From Thunnus maccoyii (Eukaryota > Chordata > Actinopteri > Scombriformes > Scombridae), in assembly GCF_910596095.1 (NCBI RefSeq), contig NC_056545.1, forward strand, positions 25,567,067 to 25,631,066: a stretch of DNA of 64,000 nucleotides. Direction: 5' to 3'. Below are positions 49,994-63,031 of this stretch, piece after piece (positions within the stretch are counted from its first letter, which is position 1; each line of letters starts with the position of its first letter). The notes beneath the pieces are model-generated. The model had not been told where the DNA came from, searched no databases, and worked only from the letters and a program-made list of their open reading frames with translations. Made by a program: the position numbers and the translations under genes.

Positions 49994-50340
49994 CCTTTGC
50001 GTCTTGCAGGGCTGATGAAGCCCTGAGTAGCGTCTTGCACCGGGGTCTTTTTGTACATAACTGGTAGCTGGATTGTCCCTCTTTAACATTGAGGACTGGC
50101 CTTTGCGTCTTGCGGGGCTGGTGAGGCCCTGAGTAGCGTCTTGCACCGGGGTCTTTTTGTACATAACTGGTCACTGGATTGTCCTACTTTAACCTTGAGG
50201 GCTGGCCTTTGCGTCTTGCGGGGCTGGTGAGGCCCTGAGTAGCGTCTTGCACCGGGGTCTTTTTGTATATAACTGGTAGCTGGATTGTCCTACTTTAACA
50301 TTGAGGACTGGCCTTTGCGTCTGGCGGGGCTGGAAACACC
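49994..50340. repeat. 106-bp tandem repeat, about 3.3 copies
   Basis: The phrase CCTTTGCGTCT(T/G)GC starts at 49994, 50100, 50206 and 50312, an exact 106-bp period. Copies share GAGTAGCGTCTTGCACCGGG and GTCTTTTTGTA(C/T)ATAACTGG and differ at only a few sites. It begins about 80 bp after the stop codon of the 47-kb gene, so it would be transcribed as 3' UTR. The period is not a multiple of three. Confidence 0.92.
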
Positions 50341-50442
50341 ATCTTGCACCAGGACTTTTTTAATCCATTGATATAATTTACCTTTTGAATAATAATTTCC
50401 TTTAATAATAATTAATAGGACACTTAAATGCATACACACACT

Positions 50443-50585
50443 GATGGCAGCGAGCGACCATGCAAGACACTGACATAACCATCTGGTTCAGTGTCTTGCT
50501 CAAGGACACATCCACATGTAGACATCAAACCATCAACTCTGCAATTAGTTGAAGACCACTCAAACTCCTGAGCCACAGCTGCCCA
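50443..50585. repeat. SINE-like dispersed teleost repeat fragment
   Basis: Contains GACCATGCAAGACACTGAC, GTTCAGTGTCTTGCTCAAGG and CTCCTGAGCCACAGCTGCCC, phrases I recognise as recurring together in teleost genomes. The family name is not asserted. Confidence 0.5.
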
Positions 50586-52038
50586 CACTTAACTATTCAT
50601 CTGGTCCTGCAGGGAAACACTTTCAAGCTCCTTCATGTTGAATGGATACAAGCTACATCTGAGGTATCTCAGTCATGAAATACTTCAACGCCTCCCTGTG
50701 AAGGAATTCTAAGCACCTCTAACCAGGACCAGAGCCTGTGGCAGACCCACTGGAGGGATTACTTACAGTATCCCATCTAGTCTGGCTATGTTAGCCTGGG
50801 GTTTACTGGTTTGATGCAGATAGAGGGAGCCAGGGACTGAAGAAAACGACCCTGTAATTAATGGAGGAACGCTTTAGCACACAAGCTATTGTCCAGGATA
50901 TAATGTGGAAGAAAAGTTAAGTATGAACATCCGACTTGCAAAGAATGTTAACTACTGTAGGCTCTGTAAACAATTACAATATGGCTGTTTCATATCACTT
51001 ATTTAATAATTCAAAGATCATTTATTACTTTAATCTTACTTTTCTTACTCTGTTTTTTTCATACTGAGCTTTAGGTGTCTACACCAGAGGTAAATTAATA
51101 ATTAATGAAAATAATAACAACATTAAAATTCCTGCAAGTTTTAATATCACTTAATGATAATCCAAAGATTATTTCTTTCACTCACTCTGCTGCAGTTTGA
51201 TGTGTTTTGTAAGGTATAGGTGGCTGTGTAATAATAGTGATTATTTATCTTACTCACTCTTGTATTTTGATTCTTTTTTTCAGAAGACCCAGTGAGTTCA
51301 ACAGTCAAGAGGATGAGGAGGACCGTCCCAACCCGACCTGCACAGAGGAAGTTGTCACTATTTGCTTCTTCTGTGCTGGTGGGTTTGGGAAGCTCCTCAC
51401 ACACACACAGATGTTTTTCTCCAGCTGTGGATGGTCACACCAGAAGAAGCTAAGTTCAAACTTAATGACAACATTAACAAACATGTTCTGCACGTTTTAA
51501 TTTGACTTATTTAACAGTTCAAGGATTATTTATCTCACTTAATCTGTTGTACTGTTGTACTTTTCTCTAGTTGTAGATGATTATACCAGCTAAGTGAAAA
51601 ACCTTTCACTTATTTATAAAGTCAGGGATTATTTATCTTACTCACTCTTGTATTTTGATTCTTTTTCAGAAGAAGAAGAGTTCAACAGTCAAGAGGATGA
51701 GGAGGACCGTCCCATCCCAACCTGCACAGAGGAAGTTGTCACTATTTGCTTCTTCTGTGCTGGTGGGTTTGGGAAGCTCCTCACACACACACAGATGTTT
51801 TTCTCCAGCTGTGGATGGTCACACCAGACGAAGGTGAGTTAAAACTGAACATCAACATTAACAAAAGTCTCCTGCATGTTTTAAATTCACTTATTTAAAA
51901 ATTCAGTGAGTATTTATCTTACTCACTCTTGTGTTTTTATTTTTTTTCCGAAATCCCTGTGAGTTACAATAATGCCCCAACAGTCAAGAGGTTGAGAACC
52001 ATCCCGATCATACCTGCACAGACAAGGTTTGGGAAACT

Positions 52039-52043
<5 letters not shown>

Positions 52044-52076
<33 letters not shown>
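52044..52076. repeat. (CA)n microsatellite
   Basis: Uninterrupted CA run within module copy 3. Confidence 0.95.
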
Positions 52077-52078
<2 letters not shown>

Positions 52079-52983
52079 GTATTTTTGTGTATGTATGGAT
52101 GTCACACCAGACAAAAGTAAGTTAAAACTTAACAAAAGTCTCCTGCAAGGCTTAATACTACTTACCAGTAATCCAAAGATTATTATTTTACTCACTCCGT
52201 TGCACTTTCATGATTTTTAGTAAAAATCATCAAGTCAACAAATTGGTGAGTGGTATCTTGTATGTTAAAAATATTTATGTGGCAGCAGCTGCTTATGTGT
52301 GTGATCAGGAGAAGGAGAAGTTTTTCATACTCTGTTCTTCATTCTTCGTACTCCGGAGGCTTGTCTTAATCGCTGGATTGCACCTCTGACAGAGCAGATG
52401 GCTCTAACATGTTGGTGTATCAAGTGTTCACCATAGATGATGTTTTTTGTCGTGACAGGTGGAGCTGTGGAGGCTGTAGCACTTCCCCCTGATGACCACT
52501 GGACAAACTAGAGAGCAGTAGTAAGTAATCCCCTCACTAAAACTAGAGAGGCAGCAACAGTGACATAAAGTGATGATAAATAAAGTTAATTTTATAAATG
52601 CTGATGATATTCATTATAATATTATTAGACTCAAATGTCCAGACCTACAAGCAGCTGGGAGCAGACGTCAACCAACCTATCATCCCATGAAGACCCAGAA
52701 CCACAGCAGACCTCTGAACCAGTCCCAGCACCCTGCTTCCCAAACACCACACCAAACACTATCTGAAGACCCAGTGAGTACAAGTACGACCAACCCTCCC
52801 CTCCCCCACCCTCATCCTCCTCCCTCCTCCCTCTCCCCCACCCTCCTTCCTCCTCCCTCTCCCCTCCACTGCCTCCAGCTGCCTCCTCATCAGCCAAGAG
52901 GATGAGGAGGACCATCCCGATTCCACCTGCACAGAGGAAGCTGTCACCATTTGCCTCTTCTGTGCTGATGGGTCTAGGAAGCT

Positions 52984-52986
<3 letters not shown>

Positions 52987-53034
<48 letters not shown>
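52987..53034. repeat. (CA)n microsatellite
   Basis: 24 CA units within module copy 4, at the same place in the module as the shorter CA runs of the other copies. Confidence 0.95.
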
Positions 53035-53042
<8 letters not shown>

Positions 53043-53394
53043 AGGGCCTTGGCTTTGTCACATTAAATACAGCATGTTACTGTAATACAATGCAATACAT
53101 TTAAGACAAACTTTCTAAATATTTCTTTATAATATCCAAAAATATGGTCATATTTAAACTTTTAACTGTGATTTTGATACTTTAGTAAATATAAAGTATG
53201 TATAATGTTTAATACACAGCACAAATATTACATGTTGATATTAAAAAATGCTGTAATACTGATCAGGATATGAACTTTGTCCATATCACCACACATAATT
53301 TAAGTGTTTATTAGTGATAATAGATCATACATTCATTCCTATTGTTCATATGTGTCACAATGTTTTACAGTTTGACTGGTTTGTTGTTGAATTC

Positions 53395-53400
53395 AATAAA
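53395..53400 (+). terminator. Possible polyadenylation signal for the 47-53 kb transcription unit
   Basis: AATAAA followed within 40 bases by a TGTGTTCTGTGAGGTTC-type GT-rich stretch, the best such pair downstream of the duplicated modules. The assignment is tentative. Confidence 0.35.
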
Positions 53401-53419
53401 ATCATCACATGTGAAATGA

Positions 53420-56400
53420 TACTGTGTTCTGTGAGGTTCTTTACCCTCAGTGATGTTAAAGTTACATAAAGCCTCTCAAATACTGAATCAGCTGCAGGTG
53501 TCATAATATTTGTTGGAGTCTGTTTCAACCAGCAGCTTTACTGAGATGTTATGATAAGTGTCACAGAGAACAATAGATATATGAATCTCTTGGTGCATCA
53601 TTGCTGATCAGCCCAGAGAAGCTTTCATCTACAATAAACAATAGACACATTCTCTTTTTCTCCATTAGTCAACTGGCAAATATTTGATTATGTTTTAAAA
53701 TGACTATAAATGAACATTTATACATTTATATGATCAAACAGAGAAAAAATGTATCTACATATTTGTTTTTGGCTAGTTTTCTGGAAATATTTGACAAAAA
53801 GTTGATATTAAGGTTCAGAACACCCCATCAATCTTTTTTATTGAGGCTTCAGATCTCTCTCACTTAAACTTGGACAGCGTAACCGAAGAATTTAGGAGGA
53901 CCCTAGTGTTAAAAAAGACAGTGAATATGGCCCTCTTTCAATTACTCACTGCAGCAATACTGCATGAATGACACGAGATGGCGCTAGACACCAGTACATC
54001 AAACTCAACATTGCTCAGAAAAATCACTTCCATGATTATGTGTCAAATAGCGCCTCCAGCATCCCCAAATATCCTTCAAGCTCACAGTGGACGTGAACGG
54101 ATGAACCTGCTAGAGGGCCCTGGGTCATTTAGCTGTGGACTCCCTGTTTGTGGTAATTTGGTTGTATTCAGGAATATGCACCACATAGGCTTACATTTCC
54201 ACAAGTAGAAAAGACAACTAATAATGCAACCTACCAACTTTGAGGCCCTTGACAGTTTAGCTGATAATGTGCTTTAGTGGTGTAAAACTGACACACAATG
54301 AACATGAGGACTCAGGGACCACTGGGGGTCTGGAGCACATGGGCCTGCTTTGCCTGGTGGTTAGTCCAGCTCTGACTGTGGATGCTGAGTTTCAAAAGTG
54401 ACCTGGGAGAATATTTTGGGATTTGGGGAGAAGAAAGTAGACACTCTATAACTACGTAAAACTATCCACCACACAAGCTTGGTAGTGAGTAGTAATAGTA
54501 ATATGTGTGTAACTCACAGTTTATGTCCACCAGTTTATCAGCACAGTTCAGGTTTAGCTGCAGATTGTATTATAAAACAACATTAAGAAACATGTATTAT
54601 TTACATTATTTTTTTACTTTCTTTGTCTTCCCAGCATTGTTGTCAGTTTTTTGGTGGTCAGGCATAGCTGAATCATGAGGGAAATGCTGGGACGATACAT
54701 TGCAAGTGTGTGTGCAGAGAGTGGTGTGCCATGATTGAGAGTGATGGTTATCAACCCATCTGTGTAAAACGTTCAGAACTTTGTTGCCTACTTTTTTGCG
54801 ATTTTAAGAATGTGATTATAATCCTGACACGTAAAAGTCCTATCGCAGATTTTTTCTTCAGTCTGAAATGAAACTAATGCAACTTTTGATAGAAAAAGGT
54901 AAATGCATCAACATTTTCAAAGGAAATATTTCTTAAAACTTTTCCACTACGAAGGTTTTCTTTTGTTGCGTTGGACAAGTGAGGTTCTGTTCAATTGTTT
55001 CATGTTAATAATATAAATAAATAAATATAAGTTTTGAACTGGATGTGTCCAGTTGTAGTTTCAATGAATGGACTGATACAAGCCTCAGTCCAATTTTGGT
55101 TTGCAATGCATGGGACAGTAACTCATTCCCTATCCAGGTATGTTTCTGATCCCTGATTGCCACAAGTTGATGTATGCTTTCTTTTCCCACATAACATTTT
55201 AATCTCAGAGGGAGTGACTCTTGCGGAGAAATTCAGTGTACTTTCTCTGTTCTGTTTTGTTTTGTTTTGTTTTTCCTGATTTACTGTGTGTCTGCCATTT
55301 CTGTAACCCTATGACCTCCTGGTTCCCCCTCCAGAAAGCTTCGTTCTGATTCATTCTTTGGGAGAGTGCTTTTCTCATTAAATCAAAATATTTGTGTGAC
55401 ATACTGAAGTCAGAAAACTTTATCCCCAAGACACCAAGATAATCAAACCAACTGAATTTAATGTCGGAACTTTGGGGAGTTGAAAGTAATGCTGTCTGGC
55501 ACCAAAGAAGTCAAGTCAAATTTACTGAGCATTTAAAGCACCAACAAAGCAGGTTCATCATAAAGTGCTTCACAGACTCATCCAAACAATCCATCGCACT
55601 GCCATCTGCCTGAAATTAATGTAAGGTTAATGGTGAGTTCAGTATTAATTTCCTGTGTGAAGTCTGTCCCAAGACATTTTCCCACCGGTTAATTTGGGAT
55701 GTTTTAAAATAAAAAGTACTTTAAATCTTTAAAGCTGCCATACTTTGCTTCCCAACCCATGTCAGTGATGTCTTGTTCAACATACCTATCCATGGTTACA
55801 TAGTCATGTGGCACAAAAGCAAGTGCAATCAGGCCAGAATGGTTTCCAAAAAGCATTCATGCTTATGACCACAATCTGGTATGAGACTTGTCCTACGCTC
55901 TTAAAGAGACATTAGACTACCAAGTATGTTTTCAAGGGCATCCATGCAAATGTATTTGTGAAGCTCTAATGACACCAGTTGGTCTCAACATGCTTCACAG
56001 AACAACAAATGACTTGAGTAGGCGTCCACAGCCTGTTCAGATCACTGTTGTTGATTCATGAGGAGGACACAGGAAGCTGCTTCCTTCCACCTGCAGGACA
56101 CTCATGTAACTTTGCAGCTATACTGGTTTTGACCTCTTCCCAAAGTGGACTTATCTCAAACAACTCAGATGTGATCTTAGGTTGTATGAGTGAAAACACA
56201 TCTCTACCTCACTCTGAACCCCATCCTCCTATGATCTTAAAGAAAAATTAAAAATCAAGTGTCGAGCATTTCAGTGTATCTCAGATGTTTGCTTTTTGTG
56301 TTTGTTTTTTCATGTGTTACCATCTTTAAAGCCTTCTTGAGATAGAAACATGTAGCTAAAACTACACATGCAATGTTCAGAGGAGCTGTGGATTACAAAA

Positions 56401-57930
56401 AAGTCATAACCTTGACTGAAAAAAAGGAGCTGGCAGAGGTCACAATGAGGCAACAAGGATTCAGCTTTTGGCAAACATGTTAAACAGTCTGACTGATTTG
56501 TTGTCTTAACATCTTCTCCCTTTCAGCCTGTAGCATTCCCGTTGTGGTCACGTGCATTTCACTAGGCTGCTTGTGACTGTGGGACTGACATAAACATATA
56601 TTGATGTTTATTGTTTGTTGCGTTTGTTACTGTAAATCGCACTAATTGGAAGATACCATAGCAGCATTTAAGTGTGTTTGTGCCTTATACAGAATGTGGT
56701 ACAGTTGGGAAACAAATGCAAAATCTGTTCAAGAAGTCCTGATTGCACAAAGAAAGTTAGAGAAAACACTATATCTCAAAGACAAGCTCTTTAGTTGTGA
56801 TCTTTCTGATACTCAGAATACAAGTTATTTTAGGCTCTGCTGTAGCAAATGACACATGAATGTTGTTTGGTGAATCACATTTCACTGTCTACCCTTGTCA
56901 TATTTAAGCACTAGTTATTTTAATAGCTGACCTGCTGTTAAACTTGTTCTTACTTCTTTTTTTATGAATAAATTTGTTAGTCGGCAGAAAATAAAAAGCA
57001 GTCTGCAGCAAACAGTTTTGAAAGGGCGTTCATTCATGCATTATTGATAAATAAGCAAGGGGGAGTGAGAAATATAGAGGGCAAGAAAGAAAGAATAAAG
57101 GGGGACACAATTCCCCAAAGCTGGAGTTTTTTTTTTTTTTTTTGTTAATATGCTTTTCACAGTCCCGCTGTGCCCTTGTTACATCAGTACTGAAAGGAAA
57201 CATAGTCATGTTCAGCTGTGAAGAGAAGTAACAGCCTCAGCTCTGACTTGCTCAAACTGGTCAGTTAAATAAGTCAAAGTTGGTTTGTTAAACAGTTAAA
57301 AAACGCAGCGTACAGATATGGAGACAGAACAAGATTAGTTGCTGACTTTAAAGTGCAAAGTACAGCAGTGCAAAAAGCAACCAGAACTGTACATCCTATC
57401 AATAATAATAGGATTTCTTAAAATCCTTATCTCAATCAGTCTTTTATGCAGACGTAGTTAATAATCAGACCTCTGATTAGATATGAGCTAAGTTTCTTCA
57501 GTTTAATGAACTGTAGTGAACATGGTTATGTACTTTAACAATAATTCAGCTGGTGGAGAATTATTTATTGGCCGGTGTGAACCTCAGACATTCAAACAGT
57601 CATGATAACCATCTATCAAACAGTGGACTGCTGAATAGAGCAATGTGTCACTCTGTCTGTTTGAGAAAACTTTAACAGTATCATCACCTGCTGTCAGGGG
57701 CCAAATACTCCAATACTTGTGCTGTTTTTTTAGAATTGCATAATAACAACCAATAGATTTTTAATAGAAACAGACTGCTAATTAACTGGTTCCAGTCTAG
57801 TGCGGATGTACTTGTGTATTTCCTATAGTGCTCTCTACATCCTGTCTCCTTTCATTGTGAAGACTGTCCACTCTGCTTGGATAAACATTTACTGTTTGAT
57901 GGCAAATCTGATAAGAACCCTGAATTTATA
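53420..57930. other. Gene-free AT-rich stretch
   Basis: No exon, RNA gene or clear mobile element found. A T18 run lies near 57127-57144. AAGTCAAGTCAAATTTACTG and CATAAAGTGCTTCACAG near 55509-55575 look like a short dispersed-repeat relic. Confidence 0.4.
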
Positions 57931-57934
57931 TAGC

Positions 57935-60800
57935 TTTACTCCTGAATGCTCCAGGCCATAATCCCAGCCAACATGCTTCTCAATATCGTATTTAACCCAA
58001 TGAAAGGCAGCATGCTCTTCATATTAATCATCATGTTTTGGGATTTCAGAAAACAAAGGGCAAATGATAGAGGAGGAAATATTTTGATAAGGTGTTTGAG
58101 GTGCAACATGCCACTATATGTCTTACTGGAAAATGTAAGAGCAGAAGGAAGGGGAGCTGTCCCCAGTGAACATTTGTTCCAAGGTGAAAGCGGCCGTTGA
58201 GTCACCTTGCTGTGTGCTTTCTTCCTTAGTCAACATCCTCTGACCAGGCAGCACAGTCCTCAATTCAAAGCAGACTCATTGTGTTGCAACTAATGACATA
58301 TTGGCAGCAACTCCTGATTACTGTAACACCAGTGATTAATGCAATAAAAAGCATAATAAAACCTAATGATAGAATAAAGTTCTCATTATGCTGTAACATA
58401 TTGAGTGTGTAAATGTGTTGCAAAAATACATTAAGACTGCAGGAAGCACTTGGAATTCAGTCAAGTTAGGTGTGATAGTCTTTCATCTCACCTTCTAGCA
58501 GCTGAAACTCAAAGGTTTTTGTGGTGAGTTTTGATAGGAACCTGCAGAAGAGATGAATTTAGCGTCTTATAATATTACACATTTAAGTTGTAGTGTAGTA
58601 GTGTCATTTTCAGCATGAATAAGAAATTGCTAGATGCTGCTTTGGCACATGATAGATCATTTCATTGTGTATTTTTAAAAATTACACTATGCACTGTTGT
58701 CTCTTTCCATAGATATGAGTGTGGGGCAGAGGGAGGAAGCCCAAATAAGGGTGTAGCTGCACTGAGGGTCCAGGGACGTTCAGTCAGATAGCAGTAGTGG
58801 CAGATTGGCTGTGTGGGCGCACGCATGACAGAGTAGGAAATCATATCTTGAATCCCGCTGCGCCTCCCTCTGTGCCAAGGATTTACACTGCCAAAGCCCC
58901 GGCTGTGATCAGGAGCCTGCAGAACCTCCACCACCTCAGCACAGATCTGCTCCCTCCTCCACGTTTTATTAACGGCCACTTTCCTGCAGTAATGTTGAGT
59001 TTGAGGAGGTGAGACGCTGGCTATTTCTGTAGGGTTATTACACAGCTCGGCCCTCAAGGAGCAAAACAGGTTTCCAGCTTGATGAGAGTTGCAATCTGTC
59101 GTAGAGTGTAAGATCTGGCAGTAAAATCAGAACCCAGGATTTATATGCTGTAATTGCTCTATTGTGAATGACTAAAAATAAAATCCCTCCCTTCCCTGCA
59201 CATGACATAACAGCAGACTGGTGCAGGCTGTTCCCAGTGGACACAGTAACACAGATGTATGATAGCAGGGTTTGACACCGTAGCGTTGTGTGAGATGTGT
59301 GAGCCGCAGCTGCACAGGCACAGAGACCCGCTCGATCGATTTTAATTCCAATTCGCCATCTTCTCCCTGTCCAAACAGGGTGAGGAAGATATACTGCATG
59401 ATGGCATGATGGCCCTGAAACAGCTTCATTTTTACAAGAGAGCAGTTATGGATGACAGCTTTTTCAATGTCTCAGCGTAACTCCAGGCAAAGTGCATCAA
59501 TATCCTATTCTCTCGCAATCTTGTTTTCACAGCTACCTGTATAGGTGAGGAACAAAGCCAGCTAAAGATTAACTGTTTCACTGCAACATGTTAATGGCCA
59601 TCACAGGTCATGCAACCAGGGCTGTGGAAGGAAATATCTGTCATGGGAGCAGGGCAGAGCAAAGGTCAGCGACCTTTCCTGTGGATTTGGATGCGTCATC
59701 GTTTTTAGTGACAGGAAGCAGGTGTACTACTATTCGCTGCTCACATTTTTGTTCTGCATTTGGTTGATTAATAATTCATCAAATGACTACATGAGGAATT
59801 GTTTGTTTTTATAAACAATGCATCATATATATTTTAAAGAAGTGTAAGAATGCTACCATGCTGGTGATTACATGAGCAGAACTGTTTTGTTCTCAAATGT
59901 AACACACTGCTTGAAATGGATTCAGTTTTTTCTTCTCTCATGAGCGGAGCTACTGGAAACATGGTTTGTTTTGTGGCAATAATGGTGGTTTTGGCAGAAA
60001 AACATAAACCAAGCCTCAGTTTTTACATTCAGACACCCTGAGGCTAGAACGACCCCATCTTCGTCCTTGCTGCGCCAGAGTGACAATGGTGCATGAGAGA
60101 GAGGGAGATTGAAGCCAGAGGGAAAAGAGGGAGAGAAGGGGAGAAAGAGCGAGAGAAAAGACAGGAAACAGGCATTCCTCGTGTCTTCTCCCAACTGTTC
60201 TCATGTGGAAATCTGAGTGTTGAATAATTCATTGCCCGTGGGAGGTGAAAAATGAATATGTGCAAATGATTAAAGGATGAATGCTGATGAGGTTGATGAG
60301 CGGGAGAGAGAGGAGGGCTTCCCCCGCTGAGTGATTTCTCACCTGCTCCACCAACAGAAAAAAAAAAGAAGGAACAAATGAAAAATTCTCCAGCAGAGGA
60401 GCTAAAATTGCACACATGCATTTTCATTGAGTTCAAAGTGTTCAACCTGCGCTGTGAGATGGAAGCTGCTGCTGGCAAACACAACATACTGAATATCCAC
60501 GTGCTCTCTGAATGCCACAAAACTGTGTAAATGGAGTGAAAAGGAGAATCCATGTTTAAAGATGGTGAATAATACATCACTGCGGCATCACGCAGAGCTG
60601 TGTCTGCATGCTGGGGTTTCCTATACAGGGGAGGGTGGGGAGAGGGTTTATCTCCCTCTCTCACACTCTGTCAAAATGTGTGTGTGTGCGCATGTAAATG
60701 AGTTATGTGTGTGCATGCAGGTGCACGCATGTCTGTGCTGACACATCTGAGCCCATGCATGCATGTGTGGTTGTTTTTGCATAACATGGGTCATTGGGCT
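57935..60800. other. Unique-looking non-coding stretch, possible conserved non-coding DNA
   Basis: More complex and less AT-rich than its flanks, few repeats, no coding exon. It includes homeobox-like ATTAATCATCATG near 58023, a purine-rich block at 60095-60165 and a TG/CA-rich patch at 60677-60775. A 206-codon minus-strand frame (60664-60044) is judged fortuitous. Confidence 0.3.
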
Positions 60801-62033
60801 TCCAGTGTTAAAAGTAACTCCACGCATCTGCCCACGCAACACCCGCTGCTACGCACAACTATTCTAAATATACACCTCACATGTATGTGAAGAAGCAACA
60901 TACCCGCAGGCAAGACAAAGGAGCAAGCTGCAGTTTTATTTATTAAAGGGGGGATGTGCATGTGTGGTGGAAGCTATAAGCTGGCAGTTTCATTGAAGCT
61001 GTCGCAAAACACCAGGGAGCAGCTCAGCATGTGAGGAGCAGAGGCTGGTGTGTGAAGACTTTCTTTTGCTGCATGTGAATGTGTACAACAGTGTGTGTTG
61101 TGACAAAACAGACGGTGTGTGGCGATATAGTGAATTAATCTGCGCTTATATAACGCAGCGCTGAGGGTTTCCCTTTTTGATGACTTACACCGAGCAGCTG
61201 GGTTTCCATTCAGCGGGTGTTGCAGGAATTATTCAAACTGACAACACATATAATGAAGAAATACGTAGGTGTAAATGCTTCCACACCTGCATTAAAGGTC
61301 ATCATATTGTGTGGAAATAACTGCAGTTTGCGTAAAAGGGTTTACTGAATAAAATGAAGACTCACCATACTGGACTCTGTGTGGCCCAAAACACCACCTC
61401 CTCTAATCTAATTAAAGAAAAGTAGAGGCTGTATGGTTCAAATGCTGATTGGGAAGTTTTTAGTAATTTGCTTTTTGTTTTTTGAGAGCTGGAGTTGGAA
61501 TAATTCCCCCAACAACTTGTTTAAAGGAGTGGGGTTTAGAAAATTCTGTAATTTAGAATTAAATTCCTAAAACAAATTAGAATACTTAAGTACAGTACAG
61601 TTAAATCCATCCATTAAATTATAACAAATTAAATAAGGCTTTAAAATGTATAATAATAACTATATGAAATGATCCACATGTTTTAAAGGCAAATAAATAG
61701 TGCAATACACAATACATTGTTTTTCAAATGTTAATCAAAAGCTTTTTTCTTTGTATTTTGATTAAGTTATGATTTGTATTGTGCCTGGGGTTTTCTTATG
61801 TGTGAGGAGGTCTGGTTGTGGAAAAACATCACTAATAATAAATGACAAGATGATTTGACTCGTTTCTGCCATCTTGAATATTTCAATATATTGCCAATAA
61901 AGCTTGTTTCATCCCATAGAAAAAATTAAACGGCCTGTTGCTAATTTGAATTATTTTATTCAGTTCAGTTTGTAGATTCATAGTCACTGACATTTTTTCA
62001 AAGCTAAGTAATCTCTTCATTGCTCAAATTCAC

Positions 62034-63031
62034 TTAAAGTTATAATATGTAACTATTCCGCATTAAAACGTCTGAAAACAACTAGACCAATGTTATATAT
62101 TTTGTTGAGTTGTGTACTTACATTATCCCAAATGTTTCCAACAATTGTAAAACCCAGAGAAATCTGTAATTTTAATCAAGGTAACGGACCGTTTCATTTG
62201 GTCACCTGTCAATGGCGTCATACCCCCTCTACCAAAGAGTATACGCACACAAGATGCATGCATTGGCGTTGTGTTTGTCTGCTACAATTGCATCTACCAA
62301 AAATTATACACCTACAAGATAATACAACAGCATTGTGGTTGTTCAACAGAAACTGTTATAAATTGACTTTTACTCAGTTTTAAGGCACATTTTTATGATA
62401 AACTTTTTAGATCTTGGTTGTTTTTAACTATCTTTTAACCAGATGAAGGATTTTAATCATCGGACATCTGGATCTTAACTTATCAGAGAAACAAGCAGAG
62501 TAAACGTTAGCAGCAGCTTGGCTAGCAGCCCCTGTCGAAAGTCTGGTCCAAACATCGTAGGAGAAACATAGATTTTTTTACGTGAAACAGCTTTATTCAG
62601 TATTTTTACAGTTTGAATCCCTGTGTATGTTTGTTTTTGGAGAGGAGGAGACCTCTGCGGATAATTAAGTTAAGTTATCAGAGAAAAAAGCTGAGCAAAC
62701 GTTAGCAACAGATCAGCTAACAGCCCCTACCGGAAGTCCTGTGCCAGCTGAACAGCGTCAGAGAAACACTGAATCCTTACGTGAGACCGTTTTATTCAGT
62801 GTTTTTACCTGTTTTAATCACCGGATCCGTTTGTTCCGGAGAGGAGGAGACCTCTGCGGATAATTTGGCTCCCGGTAAAAACATCCCGAACGATGAACAG
62901 CTGGTTGTTCAACAATGAAGACAACAACTCTCATGATCCTTCACTACTTCACACGATCATCACACTCTGTCTTTTGTTATTGTTTTGATAGAGAGACTTC
63001 TAGTGGCAGAAATTACATATTGTGTGTTTAA
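62034..63031. mobile_element. 998-bp TTAA-flanked inverted-repeat element with internal duplication
   Basis: TTAA at 62034-62037 and 63028-63031 bound imperfect inverted ends that share AATATGTAA (left AGTTATAATATGTAACT, right complement ACACACAATATGTAATT). Inside, two units near 62480-62664 and 62676-62865 repeat TTATCAGAGAAA, GTAAACGTTAGCA-like, CAGCCCCT and GGAGAGGAGGAGACCTCTGC. There is no transposase frame. TTAA target sites are typical of piggyBac-type elements, so a non-autonomous piggyBac-like MITE is the inference. Confidence 0.65.

Larger units (their letters stand above)
50985..53040 (+). repeat. Amplified intron-exon module, 4 exon-bearing copies plus partial units
   Basis: Exon-like blocks at about 51284-51475, 51669-51830, 51957-52120 and 52890-53035 share GTCAAGAGGATGAGGAGGAC, CCTGCACAGAGGAAG and GGGAAGCTCCTCACAC. 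The first two blocks are preceded by TACTCACTCTTGTATTTTGA-type intron text and a TTTTTCAG acceptor. Intron-like units with CACTTA-TTAA-ATTCAAAGATTATTTA recur near 50995, 51150, 51500, 51885 and 52150. One frame reads KRMRRT, PAQRKLS, FASSVL and GLGSSS in copies 1, 2 and 4. Copy 3 is shortened. Two copies run into (CA)n tracts. Whether these are exons of the 47-kb gene, of a second gene, or relics is not decidable here. Confidence 0.6.

Noticed and set aside
49994-50340. Regular repeats considered as a CRISPR array
   Set aside because: Vertebrate DNA, contiguous 106-bp tandem repeat without unique spacers.
58662-59057. 131-codon minus-strand open frame
   Set aside because: No family motif and no supporting splice or regulatory signals.
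60044-60664. 206-codon minus-strand open frame
   Set aside because: Low-complexity Ser/Pro/Phe translation of a pyrimidine-rich strand, no splice context, no domain; best explained as chance.
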